A stretch of DNA of 64,000 nt from Epiperipatus broadwayi (GCA_028023455.1 JAQFVV010000204.1:763501-827500), one strand, 5' to 3'. Counted from the stretch's first letter, positions 38,600 to 50,944 are shown. A program made the numbers and translations. The notes: generated by a model from the letters alone, not told the origin.

Positions 38600-39175
38600 C
38601 AAAATTTTTTATTGATATACAATATATAACTTCACAAATAAATATAAATATCCGACGTTTCGTCCATTTTTTTAAAATAATGATATGGACTTTATCAAGG
38701 TTCTATAAAACAGAGAAAAAATATATATACAATAAATAAGAAAACAAGACAATAAAATAAAATAAAATAAATAAAAATAAAATAATAATAATAACAAAAT
38801 AAAATACCTATAAACCAAAAAATGTATATCACAACATTTCCTTATATAGTGAAAAATTTTTTATACCAAAAGGAAAAAATATCTATACAAAAACAGTCAA
38901 TTTTTTTGCACAAATATATAAGCTATTTTAACATTTTATTTAAAACAGGACTCAAATGTTCTATATAAATACTCTCTTTGTTAAATCTTTCATAGTAATT
39001 ACCAATACATTCCAAAGGTCGGATTTCATAGTCTTTATGTCCCGTTTCCAATTTATGACAAAAGATAGCAGATTTCTTATCAGTTATATGCTGATGTAGT
39101 CTGGTTTTTAATTTATTTTTGCTTGTTCCAATATAGAATACATTGTTTTTGCAGTTCAAACATTTAAATAAAAGT
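38600..39175 (-). pseudogene. Penelope-like element 3' fragment: GIY-YIG endonuclease
   Basis: A 78-codon frame on the minus strand (39,159-38,923), extended upstream by FKCLNC, gives C-x2-C-x4-VFYIG then TRLHQHI, ETGHKDYEIR, RFNKESIYIEHLSPVLNK. That is the GIY-YIG nuclease of PLEs: the paired cysteines, the YIG strand, R-x3-H, GH, and the catalytic glutamate in KESIYI. No RT is found upstream, so it is a 5'-truncated copy. It is a different family from the pair at 20-24 kb, judging by the clearly different nuclease sequence. The frame closes normally at LNKMLK, followed by a 3' region with a hammerhead-like motif. Confidence 0.8.
38651..38698 (-). ncRNA. Hammerhead-like ribozyme core, degenerate
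   Basis: Minus strand: CTTGATAAAGTCC, a 21-base loop, then GGACGAAACGTCGG. GTCC pairs with GGAC as stem II, and CGAAAC matches the second conserved half of a hammerhead. The first half should read CTGATGA; here TTGATAA replaces it, so conserved C3 and G8 are changed. Stem III and the cleavage triplet are not convincing. Hammerhead motifs are known from PLE terminal repeats, and this one lies about 225 bases 3' of a PLE nuclease frame. Probably a relic, not an active ribozyme. Confidence 0.3.
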
Positions 39176-39454
39176 TAATCTTAAACGATAGGATTATGAA
39201 GGATTTATAGTAATATAAATAGTCATAAAAATTTTGTTTGTACTTTTATGATTATTAACTTTATCGCTAATGCTGCTATTATTATTTTAATTTTATTGCA
39301 AAATTATTGAGTTACATTTTTAAGCAAAACTTAATTTTATACTTATATTTACAGTAATAATATATCTTTATTTAAGCAAATATTTTCAAAAAAAAAGCTT
39401 GCACGGCTTTGTAAATGTTTATTTATATACTCCATTTGTTATATGCCTAAAAAA

Positions 39455-40140
39455 GTTTTCATATAAATGACATATTATCATCAACCATTATCAATCCACT
39501 GCAGGATGAAGATCTCTCCAAGTTCCATCCATCTTCTACGATCTTTAGCTTCTCTTCTCCACATCATCCCTGCACACTTTCTTATTTCAACCATCTATCT
39601 CGCGTGTGGTCTCTTTCTGGATCTTTTACAATCTCTTGGAATTCAGTTTAAGATTTCAATTGTTCATCTATTATCATCTCTTCTAGCCATATGTACAGCC
39701 CAACTCCACTTCAGTCTTTTAATTTTTTCAATGAGTTCAGTAACACCTGTTTGTTCTATTACCCATATACTGTATTGCATTTTCAATCTCTTCTTGTTAC
39801 TCCCAACATGCATCTTTTCATATTTTGTTGTGTGGTCTGAAGTCTCTTTATTGCTCTTCTATTAAGTGTTCAAGTCTCAGACCCATAAATAAAAATTAGT
39901 AAAAGACAGTTATTAAAAACCTTCCTTTTCAAACACATAGGCTTGTTTCCTTTTAGTATCAAGTTATTTCTACCAAAAGCACTCCAAACAAGTTTAATTC
40001 TATGATTAATTTCATCCATTATGTTCCCATCTATATTAATAATCTGACCGAGTATTTTCAATTTGTAAATATTAAAGATAAATTTTAAAATTATATTCAA
40101 TTTAACAAACCTTATTTTAACAATATTAAAACTTGTCTCT
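39455..40140 (-). pseudogene. 3' end of an RTE/CR1-like LINE
   Basis: Minus strand, from about 40,100: LGQIINIDGNIMDEINHRIK, then WSAFGRNNLILKGNKPMCLK, RKVFNNCLL and IYGSET. This is the widespread C-terminal block of invertebrate non-LTR reverse transcriptases (lGq-i-dG---eI--Ri---WsAFG ... CLKRKVFN-C ... YGsET). After a stop, RRAIKRLQTTQQNMKRCMLG continues. Shifted frames then preserve LKWSWAVHMARRDDN-like and later RRWMELGEIFILQWIDNG strings. Right after the frame comes TTGATGATAATA, the kind of short TGA-rich tail seen at RTE 3' ends. The 132-codon plus-strand frame at 39,467-39,865 is simply the antisense of this RT. Confidence 0.75.
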
Positions 40141-40149
40141 TTTCAGTAG

Positions 40150-43100
40150 TAGCTTTTTTCGTATCAGTTTTTAAGTTTTAGAAGAAACTTTATTCAAGGA
40201 AAAATATATTTACAGATATTTCAGTTTAAAAGAAAAAATAATACAAAACTAATCAAAAAATATTACAATAAATATTTTAATAGCATTCAGCTAATTATAT
40301 TATTATTAAAAAGATTTATAATAAAATAAGAAATAGAAAAAAACATCTCACTAGAGGTTAGAGCACTGATGAATAAGTGAGCAAGTGGCTGCGAAAATGT
40401 TTTATGGGTGATGCTTTTATCTCGTTATTTTATAATTTTACATAAAACCACTCAAAATAAGTATCATTAATAATATTTATCAAATAATAAAAATAACTGA
40501 TTAATAAATTTTGGGTAATGTTTGGTTATAATTGGAATGTCAATTTAGTTTTTAAATAATTATCACCTGAAGAAGAGAGGAGAATAATACACCTGGAAAC
40601 ATTGGGCAGATACTAACCTGAGTGCTATTACTAATAGTTGAATGTATTTGAACTATATTTCTAAAGACATTTAATACTCATGTTAGATGATGGAAATAGT
40701 TCAACATATAAATACAATTATCAGTTCTAATTTAAAATTGGTTTTTCAAGCAAATCTGGCTACAATGATGGATCCTCAGATAAAAAATAATACAATAACC
40801 TTCAGATAAGAGAATTAATTTTGAATAATCAACAAATAGTAAACAATAAAGAATGGTTTACTATAGAGTAAAATGTTGATTCATCAAATATTATATGCTG
40901 TTTCCAGTGCAAACAATGTATTTTCCTTTATATCTTATCATTAGTCTCTTTACTATACGATCTAGTCTTCATGAGCTTGCATTTCTATCAGTTAGCTCCC
41001 CATATCAATTAAGATTATGGAATCATATGTTTATGCAGATACATCTCAATATTTTAACTAAGTGCACATTAATTCTGATTCCCATACATTTTAATATCAA
41101 TTAAAAAATATATTTATTTTAAAGTTGTTTCCTTTCACACATAAATGAGTAATAAAAAAAAAACCTTCCAAATCCGTATTTAAGCAAAAATGTTTCTTAA
41201 TAATATTTTATTAAATAACTATGATTATGAAGTAACAAAACTGACAGCGCTTAGTCTGCAGAAATTATGATATTGAAAGCTTACAGAAATTATTATATAA
41301 AAAAGTTTCACCACAACACATCAGAATATTATTAATAACAATATAATGGAAAAGTAGATAAATTATTTAGAGATCGCAATAGTCATAATAGATAAATACA
41401 GTGTATGTGCACACATATGGAAATATGTTTCAATATGTGAAATGTTCATGAACTAGAATAAAAGTCCATTCAATGATTTTTTTTTTAAATATCACTCTAA
41501 TAATCATTTGAAGTTTGAAATAGAATTATTAAAATATTAATTATTTTAAATATGATCAGTATTGTCTTGTATATAGATTTGATTCTTGCATTAATCTACA
41601 TTGAAAGATAATTTTATGTTTGCGAACTTATTATATAAATACAATTATTTATATTCTTTGTTTATAGTTACTGTTTTTCAAAAGTCGATACAAAGAATGT
41701 CCATCTCTTTGAATTAGTATTACTTCAAGGAAGAGATATGTGGATAGACATATATGTACTTGGTTGATTAATTTTATTTTGTGTGTGTGACACCTGTTTA
41801 TTTAAAGTTAAGTGAATTATATTTCTAAGGGTCACTGATATGATCCTTGATGAATGAATACATGTAGTATTTATTGATAGCAAACAAGATCATATAATTA
41901 TACCGCTGTTGATCAGGAATAAATTTCCGACATTTTTGAGGACATCTGAATGTTGTAATTTATTTGACTATTTGTCTAACTATACAAACATCAATTAAAA
42001 TATACTTTAGAAATAAAATTATTGAATAGGATTTTTTGCTAAAATTTAATTAGATAAGGCATTAATTATATATAAAGAGGAGTTCGATTTAAACTAAGAA
42101 ATATAATTTAAAGGATATTAATACATGATTTGTAATTATTATGAATAGAGATTAATGTTTTGATCACTTTAATTATTAAATATTATGAAAAAAAATATTT
42201 TAAATCTTTAATTTAGAAATAAAATATACCCCTTGAACATTTTTGTATATTTATCAGATGGCATCCAGAATTATATTATGATTATGAACTCAAACGTAAA
42301 GCATAAAGTAAATATATCCTTTATTTAATATCATTATGCTTACTATACTTCATTAACATGGATAGTATTTTCAAAGCTTTTTTTATTGATTATTCAAAAG
42401 ATTACATGATATTTTCTAGGTGTATATCCGAAGTATATAGGAATTACAAGTTATTTCTAATAACACATAGTTGTATATTCAATGGGTTTTTTTGCTGATA
42501 TCATGACAAGCACTTTTGTTTTATAAGCATTATGGTATGCAAGATGCTTTTATGTACAATCATACCTTAAGAAAAGATATAAACTCATTTTCCAACAAAA
42601 TTAAGCACCATTAGTGAAAGTGATAAAACGTCTATCCTTAATAATATATTTAAAACCACATACTCACTAATGAGGCAGAAGCTGAATCTCTAACATTATA
42701 AGTATCTCCAAAATGACAGAATTATTAACATGAATGTTAGTGAATTTAATGCATAGTTATATGTTGTTTCTTGACTATTACATATAAGCATATTGGAGTT
42801 TGAGCTTAGAAAAAAATAAATGTTCAGTCTCATTTAGAAGTTTCTCTGACTGCTATGGAAATAGAAGTGTTCTAAAAAAGATCATCTGAAAATGGCTTAT
42901 CTAGGAGGTCATTAAAGTGATGAAGTGGTAAAGAGAGTAATGATGATAGTAATAAAGTAAATATGTTAAAGCTATTTTTTAAAATATAAGTACATGGGCT
43001 GTGCAAATTTGACTTAATTCAAATTCTTCAAAATGAGAACAATAGATGTCTATCAATATTTAAGAAGTGAATGAAGTTTAAAGACGATAGATTTTTTGGA

Positions 43101-43750
43101 AGGATGGGTCAATGAGATTGCATTGTGTTGGATATTTTGTTAAGTATAATTTAGTATCTTTTATGCTTGTAAATTCCTATCTTTGTTCTACTGAATTAAA
43201 ACTTGGGTTGTACAATGATACATTTCCCATTGTATCAGTGCATATTCTTAAATGTTAGATGCAGAGAATTTAAAAATATAAAGCATTACTTGTTAAAATG
43301 TATTATTTTGTCAATAAGACTAAAAAAAATTTTCTTAGTGACTTTTTCTTTACAAATAGGCCAAAATTGGAAATAATATCAATACTATAAATTCAAATAA
43401 TTTCTTGCTACTGAATTTTGCAAAACCCATTAATTGACTATCATAGACATTTTATTTAGGCAACAACAATTATAAAAAAATATGTGAATATATCCACATT
43501 TAAAAGAATAACATCTAGGACTATATTATAGATAATAGTCAAATTATAAAAAGTCATATTATATGAGAACTTTCAGATTTTTTAACAAATCACAGAATAG
43601 TAAACTCTAAAGTTACAAAGATAGTTACATTAAAGTATTAACATGTTCCAATTATATTGGCATGAAATTAAATTTTAACACATATTTTACACAATAAAAT
43701 TGGTACTTTGCATCATAATTTTACTGAGATATAGAATTATTTGAAAAAGT
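40150..43750. other. AT-rich DNA without recognised genes
   Basis: No coding similarity is visible. At 40,564-40,601 (plus) CCTGAAGAAGAGAGGAG, a short spacer, and CCTGGAAACATTGGG resemble a degenerate hammerhead-type or PLE 3' motif. The 5' part of the LINE at 43.8 kb may start inside this stretch but cannot be followed. Confidence 0.4.
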
Positions 43751-43769
43751 TTGTTAAGGATACAAATGA

Positions 43770-44800
43770 ATCTTTTCTTCTGTTCCATAAAAAAAATAAT
43801 TGGACTGATTCTCTCATAATGATCCCATTGTTAGTGACCTGATTTTAAAAAAAAAATAACAACTTCTTACTGTAATAATAAAATAAATGTGAAACTTTGT
43901 AACCAATATAATTTAAAAATATGAAATTCAGTTATTAATAAAAAAGCTTAAACATAATCAATGAAGTAAAGCTGTGAAAAAGATACAAAGATTTAAATTA
44001 ATTACAGTCAACTTTATTGATGCATCGAAATTATGGTCCTGGAAATTGTATCATATTTCTATAAATATAATAGTGATAGTCTCTTATATGATGACAGTGA
44101 TATTTCAAATAGATGGAGTGTTTTGATCAGTTTTCAAATAATAATACAAGAACTGAGATAATGACTATTCTGTCTGGACAAATATATTCAACTTAGTAAA
44201 ATTAAAACAGTTGTTTATAATTTTACAAATGTATGAAACAATTTTAAAATATAATGGTGATAAGTTAGTTAACATTGAATTTATTTTAAGAATGCATGGA
44301 CTCATAAAGCTATGCCACCTGATTTTAAGTATACATCATAATATTTTTGAAAAGAATGATGATATACAATAATTCAGTAATTATCATGGGAGATCATTGC
44401 TATTTACTACAGCAAAGGTATTTTGGAAAATTTTATTAAATATCTTGCTTCCACTCAAAGATCAGAAATGTAATATAGCTTTAGAAAATTAGAAAACACA
44501 AATGTTTGAAAAGTAAAAAGTAATAGTTTATATATTGGTTTTATTGATATAATTAAGGCATTTGATACAATTAATTAAAGTCTTATGGTGTCACCAAATT
44601 TTGTTTATATATTTTCTACATGATTAAATGAAATGTTATCACTACAGATAAAAAATTCAAAGTTTTTGAAATGAAAAAAATATGTTAGAAAACGATAAGT
44701 ATTCATTCAAACTTGGTTTTTTTAACTGTTTATCACTAAATTCATGAATGAAAAATAAAGATGTGATACAGGTTTAGTGCTATAATGGTGAGATCCTAAT
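43770..44800 (+). pseudogene. CR1/L2-type LINE remnant, copy A
   Basis: Several frames join to give the order of a CR1/L2-like reverse transcriptase. 44,080-44,130 reads SLLYDDSDISNRWSV, matching the DG--LL-d---I--RW-eHF block before the RT. About 44,225-44,310 gives YKYNGDKL and then MPPDFK, matching the AEiyK-GG and W----P-df blocks. About 44,530-44,570 reads YIGFIDIIKAFDTIN, the RT motif A (F-D--KAFDt-n). Then ATGTTATCACTACAG marks the start of the next block, which breaks off near 44,790. Numerous stops show it is long dead. Confidence 0.65.
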
Positions 44801-44814
44801 ATCAGCAATACTGA

Positions 44815-46060
44815 TTTTTTTTAAAACTATATGGATTTATAAAGTTATGCTGCCTGATTTTAAAAATGTTTTTATATAAATATTTAAAAAAAAACAAAGA
44901 TGATAAACAATACTACTACCATAGAATCTAATTTTTATCAATTGAAACAACAGTATTCTGAAAGATTGTTACCAGAAATGCATTATGCTGTCAAAAATCT
45001 AAAAGCATTGTAGACAAGGTTGTTTTTATGGCAAATGTAAAAAAAATATTGAGGAAAATGGAATAATGTATATATTGCATTTACTCCATTAATCGAATTG
45101 ATCTAGGACATTATTTGAAATTGTTGCATGCCATCCAAAATGTATTTACGTTATACAGCTTCCACATGATAAATGATAAAAAAAATGTTATCACTACAGG
45201 TGGAAAATCTAAGGCATTTGAAATGAAACATTTTGGACAATAGTCTGTGCTATTATTTATATCCAGGTTTATTAATCAGGAATCAAATGTAATTGAGGTT
45301 CTAATGGTATAATTTTTAATTGTATAATAATGATTTTACAATCTTTGACAATTCAAAAACAATTTATAGAATTGCTTTGTAATTAATGCTCAAAAAAGTC
45401 AAGTCTTTCACAAACTAGTGACAGATTAAAAGACTTCAGCATTTTTATCTTGGTTGATTATTAGCTTGAGATTAGAGGTTAATTTAAATATTTCTATAGC
45501 TTCCTAAATAGAAATGTGGAGTTTGAAATGTAGCCCACAATCTAATATGCTTTTATAACAAGCTAAAGAAATATTTTATCACAATGACAAGACAACTACA
45601 ATTAAATTAATTGCTTATAAAGATATTATTATGTTGTCTACTTTGTAGTGTGATAGTGAAACTTGAACTTGTCATTTTAATATAAAGACAGTAATGACAA
45701 GCTCATAAAACCATTCAATATATTTTACAGCTTGCCAACTGAGACACTATGGTTCACTATAGTAAAGTCACAATTTTATTGGAATGGACAAGCAAAACAA
45801 ACTGAATCAATATTTTTTTAAATGTTTTATTACTAACTTGAATTTGGTTTTCAGAGGCAAAGCATGCTTCATTAAGTCATAAAGTTTATTTTAAAAATAC
45901 ACTAACAAATGTAATATTGATTACCTTCATTGGAAAGGAATTACTGAGGACAAATTAAAATGAAGACTTACAATTAGACAAGTTGTTGAAATGCTTCAGA
46001 AAAAAAAAAAGCCTCTTTAACATTCATAGAAATGCAATGAAAAGTCAGTTTTTAACAAAC
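44815..46060 (+). pseudogene. CR1/L2-type LINE remnant, copy B (5'-truncated, tandem)
   Basis: It restarts at the middle of the element: ATGGATTTATAAAGTTATGCTGCCTGATTTTAAA corresponds to copy A at about 44,297 (shown there as GGACTCATAAAGCTATGCC). The shared ATGTTATCACTACAG occurs again near 45,185. The 3' part reaches the C-terminal block: KVYFKNTLTNV, then in another frame NIDYLHWKGITEDKLK and RLTIRQVVEML (45,915-46,000). This matches the Y-DTLk ... I---WE--A-DR--WR pattern. The copy is truncated at its 5' side, as is usual for LINE insertions, and sits in the same orientation directly after copy A. Confidence 0.65.
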
Positions 46061-46149
46061 ACATTAATTGAAAAGTGATGAAAGTTTGACAGTTCTCCAT
46101 CCTTGTTTTAATTTCTAGTTAAAATAACTAAAAATACATTTACTGAATA

Positions 46150-46310
46150 ATATTGCATTTTACCCAGTTGGGCTAACGTGGCTAATTATACGAAAATAAT
46201 CCTAAATCTGTTGAAATAATTTTCATGTTTATTTTGCCTGGATTCAAACCCAAATCGTAGGCATAAAAGATTGTGTTATTAACTTTAAAATTTTTACACT
46301 ATACTAGATA
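46150..46310 (-). repeat. tRNA-headed SINE, minus orientation
   Basis: On the minus strand the A box TAGTATAGTGT (about 46,306-46,296) is followed by the B box GGGTTTGAATCC (46,251-46,240). The body continues with AGGCAAAATAAACATG and ends near GCCACGTTAGCCCAACTGGG. The A box matches the copy at 54.8 kb. It lies just downstream of LINE copy B. Confidence 0.6.
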
Positions 46311-46319
46311 TACAGTTTT

Positions 46320-47100
46320 CATTTAAGTTTTATGGTTCACATGATTGATGAAAAATAACAAAGTAAAACTCTTTTATCATGAGGGCAAGCATAGTTTTCA
46401 TGTAATAATAGCTGAACTGCATTGTGGTATTGATGTTGTAGATGCGGTATTTCTTTATATATTTTCTCCAGTTAGCGGTGTATATTGGATATTTTCTATG
46501 AATTATTAATTAATATAAATTTCGACCTTGTTTGTGTTTGTTAAAATATACGTTACCTTTATATATCTATTGCAAGCTAGAAAGGAGTGGAACGGTCTAT
46601 TTTTAGTCATTGATAAGCAATTATAAACAAATGGCTTAATATTTGAAGTGGATTGTGATAATCGATATTGTTTATGGCTATTAGATTTTTTTATATTTGT
46701 TCTAGTTAGCAGAATGCAATAATATTTACGTATATGTTTATGTGTGAGCGTATATACGAAATAAAAAAGTTTGTTAAAAGCTTTCACTTTAAATTTTAAT
46801 TAAAAATATTTTAAAATATGTGCTTTCTATGATGCATTTTATTTTATAAAGGATCCAGATTTTTGCTTTATCTTGATTGATCAAAGTTATTTTGCTGTAA
46901 AAAAAACTCTGTTTGTATATCAATATCCGAAATCTAATAACTTTCTTTATATATTATATTTACTTTCGGAAGACTTTTATTGTAGTCATTTATTATATTT
47001 TAACTCTTTGCCTTTTATTAAAACATGTCTAAAAATTTCTACAAAACAAAAGACATTACTTACAAGATGATAAAAATAAAGTTGTATAAGTTAAATATAT
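46320..47100. other. Unassigned DNA with a 93-codon open frame
   Basis: A minus-strand ATG frame spans 46,787-46,506. It is basic and polar, without signal peptide or known domain. Somewhat more CG dinucleotides occur here than in the flanks. A gene cannot be supported. Confidence 0.2.
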
Positions 47101-47119
47101 ATAAGAGACAAAAATTTAT

Positions 47120-48342
47120 TTAGCACTTGAGAACTACAGTCCAAGCCATATCATTAATTGGCGATTTCCTGATAATATTTAGATACCTTCTGAATATACC
47201 TTCCATTCCTCTTATTCCTTATACTCTAAACATAATCCAAATGTCTAGCTGATCCACCATACAACTATGCAAATCATCTATATGACAGCTGTCTATAGGT
47301 CATAAATTACAATCATTCTTCACAGGTAACTCCTCACTCAGCATCTCAATTAATCTGCCAGAAATGCAACTAAGCCATCGATTGAACAATGACATCGCAA
47401 ATATTCTACCTAGAATGCAATTGGGCTTGATCAGTCTTCTTATAAAGATAATTAGTCTGAAAATGAAAACAATCTTCCAAAAATGCTCTCTCTCTCTTTG
47501 TGAAAACTCACATAATATATGCTACTCTTAATAAAATATTTACCTGCTAGAGTCCTTGGATGTGGTGATTTAACATTATTTACAATAAGCTTATGTCTAT
47601 AATAAAAACCTACATCTGAAACTCATTCTTGCATCTTTTATCAGTTGGAACTACATGTTTTCCCATCTGCAGAAGAGGCCTTCATTTAATATATCCATAT
47701 TTTTTTGTAACTTATATTAGAACCAAAATGTATACATGACTCTTGTTAATCAACAATACTTACTCAACACAATATTCCCTCCACACTAACACTATGTTTG
47801 TTTTATTTCCATACATCAAGTGATCTTTATTTCATAGATCATGCCTCTGAGCATGCTGATCTATTAGAATAATATAATATCAAATCTTTTGGAATATTCA
47901 TTTACAAATTTAAAGAAAATAGCTTATTCTTCTAGACATCTATAGACAATCTTGTCAGTCACTAAGAATCTAAGCAGTTTTCTAAATTTTTATGTTCCTG
48001 AGTCATAGTTAATCTACTACACAGTAAAATTCCAACCAAAACATTTTTAATAACAAATTCAAGCTAAATCAACCCCATATGTGCCTTGTGCAATAGTTAA
48101 CTGGAAAAAATGCTAAATAGTTTTCATACCTGCCATATGTCATTCCTATACTTCTTTGAGTTTTTAAGTGCGCAATTAATATTAAGAAATTTCTTTAGAA
48201 ATGTATAAAATAGCTCCATTCCCATAATGCATCCATGATTGTTCACACTGAGAAGCATGCAGCTTACACCTTGCTCTATTATATTTAACACTACAAAGTA
48301 CAATATACTAAAAAATAGCAAAGAATATTTCAACTTAGTCAT
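47120..48342 (-). pseudogene. Possible broken multi-exon gene or unknown element
   Basis: At the minus-strand 5' side, an ATG at 48,342 opens a frame with a hydrophobic leader, KYSLLFFSILYFVVLNII, followed by several cysteines. It runs to WQ, with a donor-like CAG|GTATGA at about 48,130. Further down, acceptor-like CCTCTTCTGCAG precedes MGKHVVPTDKRCKNEFQM (47,666 downwards). TTTTCATTTTCAG precedes TNYLYKKTDQAQLHS. GCATTTCTGGCAG precedes LIEMLSEELPVKNDCNL (47,354 downwards), which continues with two in-frame stops to KSPINDMAWTVVLKC at 47,120. The protein-like composition is suggestive but no family is recognised. Splice-like strings are frequent by chance, so exon joining is not claimed. Confidence 0.22.
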
Positions 48343-48744
48343 GTTTTTACCTTCTCATATTTTTACCCTGGAATAATATGATCAAAACTTGGTGGTCTTT
48401 GTTTTTGTTTTGTTTTTTTCAGTTTTACACCCCATATGTTGGATTTTACTAGTAATCTTCAACAAAAGCATTCATTCTGAAATAATTATAGAATAGTTTT
48501 AAAAATGCCTATATAAACTACTGTCTGTATAGTCTAAATTTTTTTTTTTACATATGTTAAATATTTTTAAATAATATTTTATCAGTTAAAAAGAAATTTA
48601 AAAAAAAAAAATGTCAGCTTTTCTATATCTTGTAATGTCTGTAATATTTTTAAATGAAATGTATTAATGTGTGGCAGAATTCTCTTGCCATATGCATATA
48701 CCACCATAATTTATTTTAGTAATAAATGTGTATCAATGAAATAC

Positions 48745-48965
48745 TAAATATTGTACTGGTCAAAATAGTATGCTCACTTAACAAAATTCAAATCCTAAGC
48801 AAAAGTATCTCGAATCCGATCATGCTCGAGATACACAGGTCTGGAGCAATCCTGAATTCTAACCTATTTGCCTATTCTTTGAATCTCTGACCCAATGAAC
48901 AACAATTCTGATGACACAGTAAAATTATTTTAAATCTGTGCCCAGAAGCAAAGTGGTTGAGCATA
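48745..48965 (-). repeat. SINE-like interspersed repeat, family X, minus copy
   Basis: The reverse complement aligns with 3,885-4,110 over about 200 bases. Shared landmarks are a TCTGGG-ACAGAAT segment, TCATCAGAA, GATTGCTCC, GACCTGTGTATCTCG, TTTTGCTTAG and the tail GACCAGTACAATA. The two copies have diverged at roughly a quarter of positions, so this family is old. Confidence 0.6.
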
Positions 48966-49849
48966 AGATCAGATTGATGATGATGATCGAGGTCGGAGTA
49001 GCCCAGGAATTACATTTATTATAGTTATTTATTCACTAATGCTAAGCTATTAGCTAAAGAAAATAGTTCTAAATATTAACTAGAAAATAATAATTCAAAA
49101 ACGACAAACCAGGATTTACATGAAATAGATATATTTAATAAATATTAAACAAATGTATATATATATATATATATATTACAAAAGATTAAGGAAACGTGTG
49201 TATATTTTACCAACTAGTTTCATGCTTGGGACAATATTGTTTATTTACAAGACTTGGGAATTTGTTGTATAAAATCCCCTCTATCACTCATTTAATAAAT
49301 ATAATTTTACAGATACAATTTTATAGTGTTTTATAACTTGTGCGGAGTTGATAAGCTAATTCAAGAAAACTTTTGCTACGGAACGTTGTGGACACCGAAA
49401 ATAAATATAAAAGATCGTGACAGTTTTAACAGTAAATGATTTATTTGATAACGGGCAAAATATATGATTTCAATCATGTATTTCTTAGGAGAACCATTAT
49501 TTATACTTTTATTCGCATTGTTTGGCAAAGACGTCTTTTAGAAATAAGAAACAAACAATGCACTTTATTTACGAGAGTAAGTTATGCAATCATTAATGTA
49601 AATTAGATTTACATCTATGGGAATCGATAACGGTTTTTAAAAAAAAGCAGCTTAACTCAATGAACTAAATGTATTTTTATGAAATGAATCATTATCTTTA
49701 ACACATCATTGCGACTTACTAAAGTTAGGCGGAACGGTGATCAAATTAAAGAGCAGAGTAATGGTACTAGCATACAATTAAAGAAATCTCGCTTTCATAG
49801 CGATTGTGGATATTTTATCATTTTAAAAGAATATTTGAAATGAACTTAA

Positions 49850-50008
49850 ATTGGATATGTCCGCACATTCTGGCGGAGCGATATCAAAGGAGAGGCTGAG
49901 TTTGAGAGCTCAGATCTGGATATGCTGTCATTCGCAGCACATAAACCTCATAAACTTTACGTTCCACAGGAAGTATTGTCCCTGATTACGAATGATTTTG
50001 AAAAGTAG
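49850..50008 (+). CDS. Exon-like open frame (52 codons), function unknown
   Basis: Between two stops the plus strand reads IGYVRTFWRSDIKGEAEFES followed by SDLDMLSFAAHKPHKLYVPQ and EVLSLITNDFEK, ending at TAG. The composition is balanced, with charged, aromatic and proline residues, unlike the Ile/Leu/Lys/Asn/Tyr-rich chance frames elsewhere. After the stop the same frame reads DGSFRLVPNDKTIEKWKR before TAA. No family is recognised and no strong acceptor precedes it, so it could be a last exon, a pseudogene piece or chance. Confidence 0.25.
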   Translation: MGYVRTFWRSDIKGEAEFESSDLDMLSFAAHKPHKLYVPQEVLSLITNDFEK

Positions 50009-50944
50009 GACGGGAGCTTCAGGCTCGTCCCTAATGACAAAACAATCGAGAAATGGAAAAGATAAAATATCAGAATAAAGAAAAGGTATGCCAGCAACGT
50101 TTATATAATTTTATATTATTACTTAAAGTTTGGAAAGGGTCTAACCTCTTGCGCAATAATCTGTTTTCAATTCTGAGTCATTTAACAAATCATAATGAAT
50201 AATAACTTTTATTTATATTATTAAGCTAATAAAATTTATATTTAAATTCGATTCCCATATACGTATTAATTAAAGAATTAGCCCTCCGGGCGATGGTAAG
50301 AAAAGGTAGAATTTTATATTAGGTGTCGCAATCTTTTATAAAGGCAACTAAACAACAAAATAAAATAAGCATCCACAATAAAATACTTTTAGGTATACAA
50401 CCAACCTAGTGAACGATTTCTATTTTAAATAAACAAATGAATATAATTTTACTAATGAATTTAATTAAAGTCGCGTGAGATTGATTGATACCGACATATT
50501 AGAGAAAATAATATATATATATTAAACAAAATAAGTTGTATACATTTAATTGAGCCGCATAAAGTTATATAAACATAAATTAAGCATGAAAGCAAACGTA
50601 TATTTAGAATTACATAAGTATTAATAAAGGATTATAGAGAGAGAGTTTACGAGCAAAACTAGCAAAACATCATAAATGGATCTATGAATTAATTTAGCTA
50701 CAAATTATAAATCACCCATGAATGTTCGTATTAAGGCAGCTCTAAATTACATGATTTTACCTAAGATATCAGCATAGCGGCAGGCAGGCAGGTTGGCAAT
50801 TCTACGTCATCTCATATGGCCAGTCAGATGGAATTTTACGGCTGGTAGACAGTCCTCCGAGAGGAAAAAGAAAGGTGGATGGCTCCACTACTCATGCTCC
50901 ATTGCACTAAACTTCTCTTGACTTCTTAAATGATGGTCTGGCAA

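Noticed and set aside
39467-39865. 132-codon plus-strand open frame
   Set aside because: It is antisense to the LINE reverse transcriptase C-terminus on the minus strand, whose conserved blocks can be read there.
46506-46787. 93-codon frame as a gene
   Set aside because: No domain, splice context or homologous copy could be recognised; length is possible by chance at this base composition.
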